Positions 44,873 through 54,114 of a stretch of 64,000 nt of DNA are shown here, in pieces. Location of the stretch: assembly GCA_944363525.1 (NCBI GenBank), contig CALVUF010000005.1, positions 62,001 to 126,000 of the forward strand. Direction: 5' to 3'. This DNA is from an uncultured Bacilli bacterium (lineage in GTDB: Bacteria; Bacillota_I; Bacilli_A; RFN20; CAG-826). Made by a program: the position numbers and the translations under genes. The notes under the pieces were generated by a model. That model saw nothing but the letters and a program-made list of their open reading frames with translations. It was not told the DNA's origin and did no database searches. Each line of letters begins with the position of its first letter. Within the stretch, counting starts at the first letter, position 1.

Positions 44873-44957
44873 GGCTTCTCAAATCCGATAAATTTTGGTT
44901 TTGTCTTAGTCAAAAAGAAAGCCGCCTTGACGGCGACGAAACGAGTATCGCGGCCAA

Positions 44958-45209
44958 TTAAGCGATGGCGGCTAAGGCGATGATGTAGAGAATCGCGCAG
45001 ATAGCTCCGAGGACGATGGCGATGATGCCGGTGATTAAGCCGGCGATTCCCATCCCGCTAAGCGAACCGGAATCCTTTTTGGCTTTGACGGCGAAGACGA
45101 CGGCGAGGATGCCGAGCACCAAGCCGATGAAGCTTAGCCATCCGGCGAAGAAGATGGAGATGAACGACAATACGCATCCGACGATGCCGAGGACCATGGC
45201 GGTGATCAT
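44958..45209 (-). CDS. Small DUF4190-like membrane protein
   Basis: An 83-residue protein with three hydrophobic stretches (about 3-22, 25-44 and 55-80) joined by a basic loop 'AVKAKKDSGSLSG', the layout of DUF4190 and related small membrane proteins of unknown role. AGGAGGG lies upstream, with a good spacing. Single gene; a GCCG/CGGC hairpin with a T-rich tail on the minus strand follows. Confidence 0.82.
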   Translation of the reverse strand: MITAMVLGIVGCVLSFISIFFAGWLSFIGLVLGILAVVFAVKAKKDSGSLSGMGIAGLITGIIAIVLGAICAILYIIALAAIA

Positions 45210-45452
45210 GATTGACCCTCCTTTCGGTGTTGATTGTCCTCTCTCTCTCTCTCTTAGTCAACCATTGATGAATGGAGGGCTTGCCATTTCCAACGACCTT
45301 AAATCAGCCATTTACGATCGATTTTTTGCGCAAATTCAAGCTAATCTGCGGCAAATTCTTTTTTGGTTTGCGCGTTTCTTGGCCTTTCTTTTGTTTTCCC
45401 ACCGACGAAAAATCTAGGGGATTTGCGGCTTTGTTTATCATCGCCGGCTTGG

Positions 45453-45521
45453 CCGAATATTCGGTATGCTGGCTCGCGATTTCGCCCTTTTGCCTATTTA
45501 CTCTATGTGCCGGAATATTCC
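45453..45521. promoter_or_regulatory. Two perfect palindromes upstream of glgC
   Basis: CCGAATATTCGG and GGAATATTCC have their centres 58 bases apart and lie 52-120 bases before the -10 box; they share a GAATATTC core, as expected for two sites of one regulator. Confidence 0.6.
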
Positions 45522-45572
45522 ATATGGATAAAAAAGGATAAAAAGGGTTTCCCACTTTCGGGGGCGGACGCT

Positions 45573-45578
45573 TATAAT
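45573..45578 (+). promoter_or_regulatory. -10 box of the glgCDA operon
   Basis: TATAAT 36 bases before the glgC start; no good -35 box is apparent, so activation by a regulator is possible. Confidence 0.55.
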
Positions 45579-45614
45579 TTATAGGAAATCCCAAATACAT
45601 CGAAGGAGGAGCGA

Positions 45615-46751
45615 ATGGGCATAAAAATCGCCGCGATGATCCTGGCCGGGGGCAAAGGGACCCGGTTGAAGGCTTTGACGCGCAAAACGGCCAAGCCGGC
45701 CGTTGGCTATGGCGGGAAGTACCGCATCATCGATTTCCCTTTATCCAACTGCGCCAATTCCGGCATCAACCACGTCGCCGTCTTGACCCAATACGAGTCG
45801 AGCGACCTGAACACCTATGTCGGTAACGGCAAGAACTGGGGGCTTAACGGCGTCAACAGTTTAACCGCCGTCTTGACCCCGAAGGAGACCGAGGAAGGGT
45901 CCAACTGGTACCGGGGCACGGCCGACGCCATTTATCAGAACCTCGATTGGCTCGATAACCTCGACCCCGAATACGTCCTGATCCTCTCCGGCGACCATAT
46001 TTACGCCACCACCTATGACGGGATGCTTTCCCGTCACCGGGAGGCCAACGCCGAATGCACCATCTCGGTCTATCAGGTCCCCTTGGAAGAGGCGTCCCGC
46101 TTCGGGATCCTCGAGACCGATGAGGACGGGGTCATCACCGCCTTCAAGGAAAAACCCAAGGTCCCGAAGAGCAACCTCGCCTCGATGGGCATCTATATCT
46201 TCAATTACAAGACCTTAAGGGCCGCGCTTATCGAAGACGCCAAGGACGAGCAAAGCGACCACGACTTCGGGAAGAACATCATCCCGAACCTCATGGCCAA
46301 AGGGAAAAAGCTCGTCGCCTATACCTATAAAGGCTATTGGAAGGACGTCGGGACCATCCCCTCGCTCCATGAAGCCAATATGGACCTGCTTATGTCGGGC
46401 GATCCGAACGTCAACCTCTTCACCATCCAGGGGAAGAACAAGATCTATACCGAGGATAACCACGCCACCCCGCAATACATCGGCCCAATCGGGACCGCCA
46501 AGGATTCCCTGATCAACCAAGGGGCCGTCATCCGGGGCGAGGTCGACCACTGCGTCATCTCTTCCGACGTCTACGTCGACGATGGGGCCAAAGCCATCAA
46601 CTGCGTCCTCATGAACGGGGCCCACATCAAGAAAGGGGCTAGGGTATTCGACGCCATCGTCGGCCCCGACGCGGTCGTTGAGGAATCCGAGGTCATCAAC
46701 GCCGATCGCAAGGAAATAATCCTCGTCACCAATGGGAGGAACGACAAATGA
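45615..46751 (+). CDS. glgC: Glucose-1-phosphate adenylyltransferase
   Basis: A 378-residue enzyme making ADP-glucose and PPi from ATP and glucose 1-phosphate. It has the nucleotide loop 'LAGGKGTRLKALTRKTAKPAVGYGGKYR', 'LSGDHIY', substrate-binding 'FKEKPK', 'YWKDVGT' and the C-terminal left-handed beta helix with hexapeptide repeats. AAGGAGGAG precedes the start; 4-base overlap with glgD. Confidence 0.96.
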   Translation: MGIKIAAMILAGGKGTRLKALTRKTAKPAVGYGGKYRIIDFPLSNCANSGINHVAVLTQYESSDLNTYVGNGKNWGLNGVNSLTAVLTPKETEEGSNWYRGTADAIYQNLDWLDNLDPEYVLILSGDHIYATTYDGMLSRHREANAECTISVYQVPLEEASRFGILETDEDGVITAFKEKPKVPKSNLASMGIYIFNYKTLRAALIEDAKDEQSDHDFGKNIIPNLMAKGKKLVAYTYKGYWKDVGTIPSLHEANMDLLMSGDPNVNLFTIQGKNKIYTEDNHATPQYIGPIGTAKDSLINQGAVIRGEVDHCVISSDVYVDDGAKAINCVLMNGAHIKKGARVFDAIVGPDAVVEESEVINADRKEIILVTNGRNDK

Positions 46752-47872
46752 ACAACGTCATCGGCATCGTCAATCTCCACGCCGACCCGGAAATCAGCCC
46801 GCTTACCGATAACCGGCCGCTCGGCTCCTTCTCCTTCCTCGGCCGTTACGCCTTCGTCGACTTCCCCCTCTCGGCTTTCTGCAATGCCGGCATCGAGACG
46901 GTCGGGATCTTGGTCAAAGACCACCTTCGCTCGGTCATGAAGCACCTCGGCTCGATGGATGCTTGGGTCAACAACACCAAGATAGGGCAAGAGATCGTCA
47001 TGTACAACGAACCAGCCCATCTCCATCCCGAGACCAATACCGACATCAACAACATAAGGGAGAACGATTGGGTCCTCTATGACTCCGACGCCTCCTATAT
47101 CCTCATCGCCCCGTCCCACATCGTCGGCTCGATCGATGTCCGACCGATTTTAGCCGAGCATATTAAGCGGAAAGACAAAGTGACGGTCGTCGCCACCCGT
47201 TGCCTCGATGCCCGGAAGGAATTCTTGAAAGAATCGATCATTTCGATCGGCTCCTCGGGCTACGTCGAGGATGTTCGGGATAACGATGGGACCATTGAAG
47301 GACCATGCCTCGCCAGTTTAGGCATCTATGTGGTCAATCGGACCGTCTTAGCCGATATGATTCATCGTTATGCCCCGAAGAACCCGACCTTAAGTCTGGA
47401 TTCCTTAATCTATGCGGTCGGGCGGGAATCGGGCGGCACCCGGCCTCATGTCTATATCTACGATGGCTTCGTCCGGGCGATCGATAGCTTCAAGCATTAC
47501 ATGGACTATTCGTTCGAGCTCTTCGATGAGGCCAATTCCAAAGCTTTGTTCCGACCCGATTGGCCGATTTACACCTTGACCCATGACACCCCGCCGGCGA
47601 TGTATGGGAAAGAGGCGGTCGTCTCGAATTCCTTCATCGCCAATGGGGCGGTGGTCGAGGGGACGGTCATCAACTCGATCATCGGCCGTAACGTCAAAGT
47701 CGCGAAGACCGCCGTCGTCAAGGATTCGATCATCCTCTCCTCCTCGATGATCGGCGATGGGGCGATGGTGAGCAACGCCTTAGTCGATAAATACGCCATT
47801 ATCACCAGATCGCATAAAGTCACCGGGACCCCCAATAGCCCGGTCTACGTCGCCCAAGGAGCCATTCTATGA
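46748..47872 (+). CDS. glgD: GlgD, glucose-1-phosphate adenylyltransferase partner subunit
   Basis: A 374-residue homologue of GlgC. The N-terminal nucleotide loop is altered ('NRPLGSFSFLGRYAFVDFPLS'; the GG-x-G-T-R-L signature is missing), as in GlgD of Bacilli, where it boosts activity of GlgC rather than acting alone. The C-terminal beta helix is present. It overlaps glgC and glgA by 4 bases each, so all three are translated as a coupled unit. Confidence 0.95.
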   Translation: MNNVIGIVNLHADPEISPLTDNRPLGSFSFLGRYAFVDFPLSAFCNAGIETVGILVKDHLRSVMKHLGSMDAWVNNTKIGQEIVMYNEPAHLHPETNTDINNIRENDWVLYDSDASYILIAPSHIVGSIDVRPILAEHIKRKDKVTVVATRCLDARKEFLKESIISIGSSGYVEDVRDNDGTIEGPCLASLGIYVVNRTVLADMIHRYAPKNPTLSLDSLIYAVGRESGGTRPHVYIYDGFVRAIDSFKHYMDYSFELFDEANSKALFRPDWPIYTLTHDTPPAMYGKEAVVSNSFIANGAVVEGTVINSIIGRNVKVAKTAVVKDSIILSSSMIGDGAMVSNALVDKYAIITRSHKVTGTPNSPVYVAQGAIL

Positions 47873-49287
47873 AAATCGCCATGATCGCCTCCGAGATCAA
47901 CCCGCTGGCCAAGTCGGGGGGTCTTGCCGACGTCGTCTTTGCCTTATCGAAGGAACTGGTCGAAGAAGGCCATGAGGTCATCTGCATCCTCCCCTTCTAC
48001 CAGTCGATCCGGAACAAAGGAAAACGTTTCAATTACGTCGGGAGCTATCCGGTGTCGCTCTCATGGCGGCACCAAAACGCCGATATCTACTCGACCTCGA
48101 TCGATGGGATTTCCTTCTATCTGATCGATAACCAATATTACTTCGGCCGTTCCTCCTTATATGGCTATATGGACGATGGCGAGCGGTTCGCCTTCTTCCA
48201 GACGGCCGCCCGAGGCTTATTCGGCTACATTGGCTTCCAAGCCGACGTCATCCATTGCCATGACTGGCAGACCGGCATGATCCCCTGCCTGATCAAGGAG
48301 CAGAACGCCTTCGACCCGACGTTTAGCAAGGCCAAATTCATCTATACCATCCATAACCCGGCCTTCAAAGGGATCATCGACCGTTACTTCCTCCACGATT
48401 TCTATGAACTCTCCGATGAGCTCTACTTCAACGGGAAGGTCCGCTTCGAGGGGATGGTCTCGACCTTAAAGACCGGCATCGTCTATAGCGATTACGTCAC
48501 CACCGTCTCGCCCAATCACGCCAAGGAACTCCTAACCTCGGTCGGAGGCTTTGGCCTCGACACGGTCTTGGCAATGAAGGGCGACCATTTCGTCGGCATC
48601 GCCAACGGCATCGATTATGACGAGTGGGACCCCCTCCATGACGAGTTGGTGTATAAGAACTTCTCGGTCAATAACGTCACGACCGGCAAGAAGGAATGCC
48701 GTAAACGGCTCTTCGACGTCGCGATGTTTGAGGATAAGGGCGGCCCGGTCTTTGGCTTGGTCTCTCGCCTCACCTTCCAAAAAGGCATCGACTTGGTCTT
48801 GTCCTTAGCCCATGAGATCGTCGATCAAGGGGGCTATCTCTTCGTCCTGGGCTCGGGCGAATATGGCTTGGAGCAGGGTTTAGAGGATCTGCGAAGGACT
48901 TATCCGGATAACGTCTGCATCTACATCGGCTATTCCAATGAAAGGGCCCATTTGATCTATTCGGGCTCTGACTTCTTCTTGATGCCATCGCTTTTCGAGC
49001 CGTGCGGCATCGGGCAGATGGTGGCGATGCGCTATGGGACCCTCCCGATCGCCCGCTCCGTCGGGGGCTTAGTCGATACCATTGAGGACCCCAATACCTC
49101 CGATAAGCCGGACGGGTTCTTGTTCAACGACTATGACGTCGGCGGGCTCCGTTATGGGGTCAGCCGGGCCTTCGAGGTCTATAAGGACAAGTCGCAGCTG
49201 CTCAAGATGCGGCGCAACGCCATGAAGAGCGACCATTCCTGGAAGAAAGCGGCCGCCGCTTACCTCCGTCTTTATAGCAGCAAGTAA
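47869..49287 (+). CDS. glgA: Glycogen synthase (ADP-glucose type)
   Basis: A 472-residue GT5 glycosyltransferase extending alpha-1,4-glucan. The ADP-glucose loop 'EINPLAKSGGLADVV' (Lys-x-Gly-Gly), 'VIHCHDWQTGMIP', 'TIHNPAFKG', 'GIDYDEWDP' and 'PSLFEPCGIGQM' (E-x7-E region) are all present. Last gene of glgCDA; no branching enzyme or phosphorylase is nearby. Confidence 0.96.
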   Translation: MKIAMIASEINPLAKSGGLADVVFALSKELVEEGHEVICILPFYQSIRNKGKRFNYVGSYPVSLSWRHQNADIYSTSIDGISFYLIDNQYYFGRSSLYGYMDDGERFAFFQTAARGLFGYIGFQADVIHCHDWQTGMIPCLIKEQNAFDPTFSKAKFIYTIHNPAFKGIIDRYFLHDFYELSDELYFNGKVRFEGMVSTLKTGIVYSDYVTTVSPNHAKELLTSVGGFGLDTVLAMKGDHFVGIANGIDYDEWDPLHDELVYKNFSVNNVTTGKKECRKRLFDVAMFEDKGGPVFGLVSRLTFQKGIDLVLSLAHEIVDQGGYLFVLGSGEYGLEQGLEDLRRTYPDNVCIYIGYSNERAHLIYSGSDFFLMPSLFEPCGIGQMVAMRYGTLPIARSVGGLVDTIEDPNTSDKPDGFLFNDYDVGGLRYGVSRAFEVYKDKSQLLKMRRNAMKSDHSWKKAAAAYLRLYSSK

Positions 49288-49306
49288 AGCTTTAACTCAT
49301 CAGCTT

Positions 49307-49333
49307 AGCCTCGGGCTTGGCCCGAGGCTTTTA
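49307..49333 (+). terminator. Terminator of the glgCDA operon
   Basis: AGCCTCGGGC/GCCCGAGGCT stem with a 3-base loop, followed by a T run. Confidence 0.9.
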
Positions 49334-49412
49334 ATATCTAGGATTCGGCGGCTTTGTGGTTGTTTTCTCAAATCCACGAAAAACCCGCTTGATATTATTT
49401 TTTGCCTAGATT

Positions 49413-49429
49413 TTAAAAGCGCCTTTTAA
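49413..49429. promoter_or_regulatory. Palindrome over the -35 region of the second DUF4143 gene
   Basis: TTAAAAG-CGC-CTTTTAA overlaps the expected -35 position for the TATAAT at 49442-49447; typical placement for a repressor site. Confidence 0.5.
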
Positions 49430-49441
49430 GGTTAAAAATGG

Positions 49442-49447
49442 TATAAT
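49442..49447 (+). promoter_or_regulatory. -10 box for a near-leaderless start (second DUF4143 ATPase)
   Basis: TATAAT lies 9 bases before the ATG at 49457; no ribosome-binding site. Confidence 0.6.
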
Positions 49448-49456
49448 TATTTCTAG

Positions 49457-50791
49457 ATGGATATATTCGAAAGAAAAGCCTATCAGACGCTTCTCGACTT
49501 CAAACAAGACCAAGGCCGCTATGGCTTGCTGATCGAAGGAGCCCCCGGAGTTGGGAAGACGGCTTTGGCGGGGGAATTCGCCAAACGGGAATATCGCTCC
49601 CATATTCTTTTGGATTTCCGGCAGGATCGGGGACGGGCTACTTCCGCTTTTGAGTATTTGCCTGACCTTGACTATTTCTTTTCGGCTTTAATGGCCAATT
49701 ACGGGACCGAACTCTTTCCCCGGGAATCGCTTATCATTTTTGATGAAGTTCAGGAATTTCCCCTCGCTAGGAGTTATATCAAGTATTTCGTTAAGGACGG
49801 GCGTTATGATTTTATCGAAACCGGTTCTTTGATTAGTATTCACAAGAAAACAGATACGCAGTTTATTCCCAGCGAAGAAGATGCCTTTACTCTTCATCCG
49901 ATGGACTTTGAGGAATTCCTTTGGGCTCGGGGCAAGAAGATTCTCGCTGATTTTATCCGGCAATGCTATGCGAATAAACGAAGCTTAGGCCCTGCGCTTC
50001 ATAAACAGGCCATTCAAGAATATCGCCATTACTTAGTCACTGGGGGCATGCCCCAGGTGGCCGCGGCTTTTTTGGCCAACTCCTCACATTTCGTCGCTGA
50101 CCGCGAAAAGCAGCTTATCCTTCGAGTTTATCGCCAGGATATGGCGAAACTTGACGAGGAATTCGGGTTAAAGGCTGGCGATATATTCGATATGGCCGCT
50201 TCAAATCTAGGTTTGACCAATTCCCGGTTTCGCGTTTCATCGTTAAGAGGGGTGAGCGATTCGACTATTCGCATGACTTTCAAAGCTTTGGAGGATTCGC
50301 AAATCTTCCTCCGGGCTTTTGACCTTACCGAACTTAACATCAATATGAAACAGCTTCGCGACGACAGCCGGTTCAAGCTTTATTTCTCCGACGCCGGTTT
50401 GCTTATCTCCGATATCTACAATGACCAAGACGGCGGGGGAAGCGATATTTACCGTTCGATCATCTCCGATAGGCTCTCAACCAACCAAGGCTATATCTAT
50501 GAAAACGCCGTCGCCCAGGCTTTCGCCGCGGCCGGCCGGCGGCTTTATTACTACACCTTTCATGACAATTCCGACCACCGTTACGAATTGGATTTCCTAC
50601 TCCGTCGGGGCAAGAAGCTTATCCCAGTCGAGGTCAAGTCTTCGGACGCCTATAGCCTTTCTTCCTTGAAACGGGCGATGAAGGAGTATTCCTCGATACT
50701 TGTTTCCCCAACCGTCCTCTGGACTAAAGACAGCAAAAAGGAAGAGGGCATCACCTACTTGCCGGTCTATATGGCCGGTCTATTGGAATGA
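49457..50791 (+). CDS. AAA ATPase with DUF4143 (second copy)
   Basis: A 444-residue AAA_14/DUF4143 ATPase. P loop GAPGVGKT (about residue 30), Walker B 'LIIFDEVQEF' (about 95), 'FIETGSLISI', and the C-terminal 'YELDFLLRRGKKLIPVEVKSS' (E-x-D...E-V-K) are present. It is of the same family as the protein at 25036-26466 but clearly diverged, with a different nucleotide loop. More AT-rich codon use than the flanking glg and leuS genes suggests later arrival. Role unknown. Confidence 0.9.
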   Translation: MDIFERKAYQTLLDFKQDQGRYGLLIEGAPGVGKTALAGEFAKREYRSHILLDFRQDRGRATSAFEYLPDLDYFFSALMANYGTELFPRESLIIFDEVQEFPLARSYIKYFVKDGRYDFIETGSLISIHKKTDTQFIPSEEDAFTLHPMDFEEFLWARGKKILADFIRQCYANKRSLGPALHKQAIQEYRHYLVTGGMPQVAAAFLANSSHFVADREKQLILRVYRQDMAKLDEEFGLKAGDIFDMAASNLGLTNSRFRVSSLRGVSDSTIRMTFKALEDSQIFLRAFDLTELNINMKQLRDDSRFKLYFSDAGLLISDIYNDQDGGGSDIYRSIISDRLSTNQGYIYENAVAQAFAAAGRRLYYYTFHDNSDHRYELDFLLRRGKKLIPVEVKSSDAYSLSSLKRAMKEYSSILVSPTVLWTKDSKKEEGITYLPVYMAGLLE

Positions 50792-50816
50792 CCTTCACCC
50801 GCGACCGCATAAAGGC

Positions 50817-50822
50817 TATAAT
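50817..50822 (+). promoter_or_regulatory. -10 box for a leaderless start (leuS)
   Basis: TATAAT lies 8 bases before the leuS ATG; no ribosome-binding site. Confidence 0.6.
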
Positions 50823-50830
50823 CGCCGCGT

Positions 50831-53239
50831 ATGAGCTACGATTTCACTCTAATTGAGAACAAATGGAAAAAAGCATGGGAGGAAAAGGACGCCTTCTACT
50901 GCGATACCCATGATTTCTCCCGTCCCAAGTATTACGTCCTCGACATGTTCCCTTATCCCTCGGGCCAAGGGCTCCACGTCGGCCACCCCGAAGGCTACAC
51001 CGCGACCGATATCATCGCTAGGATGAAGCGGATGCAAGGCTATAACGTCCTCCATCCGATGGGCTGGGATGCCTTTGGCTTGCCAGCCGAGCAATTCGCC
51101 ATCAAAAACAACGTCCACCCGGAAGGATTCACCCGGCAGAACATCGCCCATTTCAAACAGCAGATCAAAGACCTCGGCTTCTCCTATGACTGGAGCAAGG
51201 AGATCGCGACCATCGATCCGAGTTATTACAAATGGACCCAATGGATTTTTGCTCAGATGCTCCGTCATGACCTAGCCTACGTCTCCAACGTCCCGGTCAA
51301 TTATTGCCCGGAGTTAGGGACGGTCCTCGCCAATGAGGAAGTCAAAGACGGGGTCTCCGAACGGGGCGGGTATCCGGTCATAAGGATGCCGATGCGGCAA
51401 TGGATGCTGAAGATCACCGCCTATGCCGAAAGATTGGAGGAGGACCTCTCCCTCCTTGACTGGCCGAAGTCGACTTTGGACATGCAGAAAAACTGGATTG
51501 GCAAATCGATCGGGGCCGAGATCGAGTTCGACTTAGTTGGTGGGCACGGTTCCTTCAAAGTCTTCACCACCCGGGCCGATACCTTATTCGGCTGCACTTA
51601 TTGCTGCCTCGCCCCGGAGCATCCCTTAATTGAGAAGATCACCACCCCGGAGCAGAAAGAAGCGGTTGAAGCCTACGTTAAGGAAGCGAAATCTAGAAGC
51701 GACCTTGCCCGGAGCAAAGACGTCAAAGGGAAAACCGGCGTCTTCACCGGGGCCTATGCCGTCAACCCCATCAACGGGAAGGAAGTCCCGGTCTATGTCG
51801 CTGATTATGTCTTAGGTTCTTATGGTTCGGGCGCCGTCATGGCTGTCCCAGCCCACGATGAACGGGACTATGAATTCGCCAAGAAGCATGGCCTCCCGCT
51901 GATCCAGGTCTTAGAAGGCGACATCAGTGAAACCGCCTACGTCGAGGATGGGAAGCACATCAATTCCGACTATGCCGACGGGCTCAATATCGAAGAGGCC
52001 AAAGCCGCGATCATTTCTCACCTCGAGGAAATGGGGAAGGGCAAGAAAGTCATCAATTACAAGCTTCGCGACTGGATTTTCTCGCGTCAGCGTTATTGGG
52101 GTGAGCCGATCCCGGTCGTCCGGCTTGACGACGGGACCGAATATCCCTTACCGGATGATCAATTGCCGCTGGTCCTGCCGGAGCTCGATTCCTATGAGCC
52201 GACTAAAGACGGGAAGCCTCCCTTAGCCAAAGCCGGGGAGGAATGGCTTTCCTATACCGCCGAAGACGGAAGGCATGGGCAGCGGGAGACCAATACCATG
52301 CCCCAATGGGCCGGCTCCTGCTGGTATTACATCCGTTATATCGATCCCCATAACGATAAGGCTTTGGCAGACAAGCAGCTATTGGACCACTGGCTCCCGG
52401 TCGACCTTTACGTCGGCGGGGCCGAGCACGCGGTCCTCCATCTCCTCTACGCCCGTTTCTGGCATAAGTTCCTTTATGACATCGGCGTCGTCTCCTGCAA
52501 AGAGCCTTTCAAAAAACTGTTCCATCAAGGGATGATCCTCGGGGCCAACGGGGAGAAGATGTCGAAATCCCGGGGCAACGTCGTCAATCCGGATGACATC
52601 GTCAAAAGCCATGGGGCCGATGCCCTCCGCTTATTCGAGATGTTCGCCGGGCCCTTAGAGGAAGCCAAGCCCTGGTCGACCACCGGCTTAGACGGGGCCA
52701 AGCGCTTCATCGAACGGGTTTACCGTCTTGTCGATGACGAGAACATGGTCAAGCTAATCAGCGAGACCAACGACGGATCCTTGGATTTCGCCTACGCCTG
52801 CATGGTTAAGAAATGCACCGAAGATTACGAAGCCCTCGCCTTCAACACCGCCATCTCGGCCATGATGGTGTTCGTGAATGAATGCTATAAGGCCAAGTCG
52901 ATCTATAAGAGTTACCTCGAAGGGTTCGTCAAGGTCTTCTCCTGCGTCTGCCCCTTCGTCGGTGAGGAGATGTGGCATCGTCTCGGCCATGAAGACCTCA
53001 TCACCTATGAGGCCTGGCCGACTTACGAGCCGAAGCATCTGATCATCGCCAAAAAGAAGATCGCCGTCTCGATCAACGGCAAGACCCGCGACGTCATCGA
53101 GATGGACGCCGAGATCGACCAAGACGGAGCCTTGAAGGAAGCCAGCGCCTCTTCCAAGATCAAGCCTTACCTTGAAGGGAAGACCATCAAGAAAGTCATC
53201 TTCGTCCCCGGCCGGATCCTTAATATCGTCGTCGCTTAA
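50831..53239 (+). CDS. leuS: Leucyl-tRNA synthetase
   Basis: An 802-residue class Ia synthetase charging tRNA-Leu. The HIGH-type motif '[10 protein letters not shown]' (about 49), the editing (CP1) domain with '[19 protein letters not shown]' and '[12 protein letters not shown]', the second catalytic half '[11 protein letters not shown]' and the KMSKS loop (EKMSKSRGN, about 577) are in order. Normal bacterial length. There is no T-box leader, since the promoter abuts the start codon. Confidence 0.97.
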   Translation: MSYDFTLIENKWKKAWEEKDAFYCDTHDFSRPKYYVLDMFPYPSGQGLHVGHPEGYTATDIIARMKRMQGYNVLHPMGWDAFGLPAEQFAIKNNVHPEGFTRQNIAHFKQQIKDLGFSYDWSKEIATIDPSYYKWTQWIFAQMLRHDLAYVSNVPVNYCPELGTVLANEEVKDGVSERGGYPVIRMPMRQWMLKITAYAERLEEDLSLLDWPKSTLDMQKNWIGKSIGAEIEFDLVGGHGSFKVFTTRADTLFGCTYCCLAPEHPLIEKITTPEQKEAVEAYVKEAKSRSDLARSKDVKGKTGVFTGAYAVNPINGKEVPVYVADYVLGSYGSGAVMAVPAHDERDYEFAKKHGLPLIQVLEGDISETAYVEDGKHINSDYADGLNIEEAKAAIISHLEEMGKGKKVINYKLRDWIFSRQRYWGEPIPVVRLDDGTEYPLPDDQLPLVLPELDSYEPTKDGKPPLAKAGEEWLSYTAEDGRHGQRETNTMPQWAGSCWYYIRYIDPHNDKALADKQLLDHWLPVDLYVGGAEHAVLHLLYARFWHKFLYDIGVVSCKEPFKKLFHQGMILGANGEKMSKSRGNVVNPDDIVKSHGADALRLFEMFAGPLEEAKPWSTTGLDGAKRFIERVYRLVDDENMVKLISETNDGSLDFAYACMVKKCTEDYEALAFNTAISAMMVFVNECYKAKSIYKSYLEGFVKVFSCVCPFVGEEMWHRLGHEDLITYEAWPTYEPKHLIIAKKKIAVSINGKTRDVIEMDAEIDQDGALKEASASSKIKPYLEGKTIKKVIFVPGRILNIVVA

Positions 53240-53244
53240 TCGCT

Positions 53245-53277
53245 AGCCGTCAGTTCACTCGGATTGACGGCTTTTTT
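53245..53277 (+). terminator. Terminator of leuS
   Basis: AGCCGTCA/TGACGGCT stem with a 12-base loop, followed by six T. Confidence 0.88.
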
Positions 53278-53300
53278 GTGCCCTTTTGCTTTGAAAAGGG

Positions 53301-53306
53301 TATGAT
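53301..53306 (+). promoter_or_regulatory. -10 box of the coaX operon
   Basis: TATGAT 49 bases before the coaX ATG, followed by a normal GGAGGT ribosome site. Confidence 0.45.
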
Positions 53307-53355
53307 AGGCCCGCTAGGCACCGTCATGGGCCGAAGCCGGAGGTAGCGAAAACCA

Positions 53356-54114
53356 ATGATCATCTGCATCGACGTCGGCAATACTTTGACCGACATCGGC
53401 TTCTTCGAAAAGGGGAAGCTTGTTCAAGTCGCCCGGTTCAAGGAAGGGGGGACCCTCGACGAGGAACGGACTCGTCTGTCCCTCTATTGCAAAGACCAGG
53501 GCATTAATCATCAAGAAATCAATGGGGCGATATTATGTTCGGTCGTCCCCTTATATACCGATATCTACACCGATGTCTTGCGGGGGCTTTTCCGTATCGA
53601 GCCCCTGATTCTTGGCCGGAAACTCAAGACCGGGATCCGGATCGACGTCCCGGTGCCCAGCGAAGTCGGGAACGATTTAGTCGCCGATTGCGCCGGTGCC
53701 AAAGCGACTTACCAGTCCGACTGCGTCATCGCCGACCTCGGGACCGCGACCAAGATCATCGCCTATTCCTTGGAGAAAGGGTTCATCGGGGTCTCGATCA
53801 TGCCCGGATTAGGACTTGGGATGAACGCCTTAAGCCAGGGGACGGCGGCTTTGCCGAAAGTCGCTTACCAAGTGCCCGCCTCCCCCTTAGGAAGGAACAC
53901 GGTCGAAGCCATCCAATCGGGCTTATTGTATGGGACGGCGGCCGCCATTAAGGACATCGGGGCCTCGATTGGGAAAGAATTGAATTCCCCGCGGTTTATC
54001 TTAACCGGCGGCTATGCCGAGTTCGCGAAGGAGCTATTGCCCTCTTTCACCTATGACCGGGAGCTTTTGCTCCGCGGCCTCCAATCTATTTACGCGAGGA
54101 ATGACCATGAATAA
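53356..54114 (+). CDS. coaX: Type III pantothenate kinase
   Basis: A 252-residue ASKHA-fold kinase for the first step of coenzyme A synthesis. 'IDVGNTLTDIG' (phosphate loop), 'VIADLGTATKI' (adenosine loop, Asp), 'PGLGLGMNAL' and 'GRNTVEAIQSGLLYG' are conserved. GGAGG lies 12 bases upstream. The next gene starts inside its 3' end and may bring in its substrate. Confidence 0.94.
   Translation: MIICIDVGNTLTDIGFFEKGKLVQVARFKEGGTLDEERTRLSLYCKDQGINHQEINGAILCSVVPLYTDIYTDVLRGLFRIEPLILGRKLKTGIRIDVPVPSEVGNDLVADCAGAKATYQSDCVIADLGTATKIIAYSLEKGFIGVSIMPGLGLGMNALSQGTAALPKVAYQVPASPLGRNTVEAIQSGLLYGTAAAIKDIGASIGKELNSPRFILTGGYAEFAKELLPSFTYDRELLLRGLQSIYARNDHE

Larger units (their letters stand above)
44355..44957. 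other. 603-base intergenic region with hairpin and direct repeats
   Basis: No convincing gene is visible. The region contains the rpmB leader, a 13-base sequence shared with 12146-12158, an exact GTCAGATTG/CAATCTGAC hairpin (44528-44552), a pair of 22-base direct repeats (44819-44872) and the terminator of the DUF4190-like gene near 44921-44934. It may hold a small RNA or remains of a mobile element. Confidence 0.6.
45210..45614. other. 405-base leader region of glgC with palindromes
   Basis: Short open frames here overlap each other and look spurious. The region holds a (CT)n run (about 45239-45254), palindromes CCGAATATTCGG (45453-45464) and GGAATATTCC (45512-45521), a TATAAT box (45573-45578) and AAGGAGGAG before glgC. 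Confidence 0.65.

Noticed and set aside
45272-45600. Overlapping short open frames on both strands before glgC
   Set aside because: They overlap each other, lack good ribosome sites and cover the palindromes and promoter.
50792-50830. T-box leader for leuS
   Set aside because: The gap is only 39 bases and the -10 box is 8 bases from ATG, leaving no room for a T-box.
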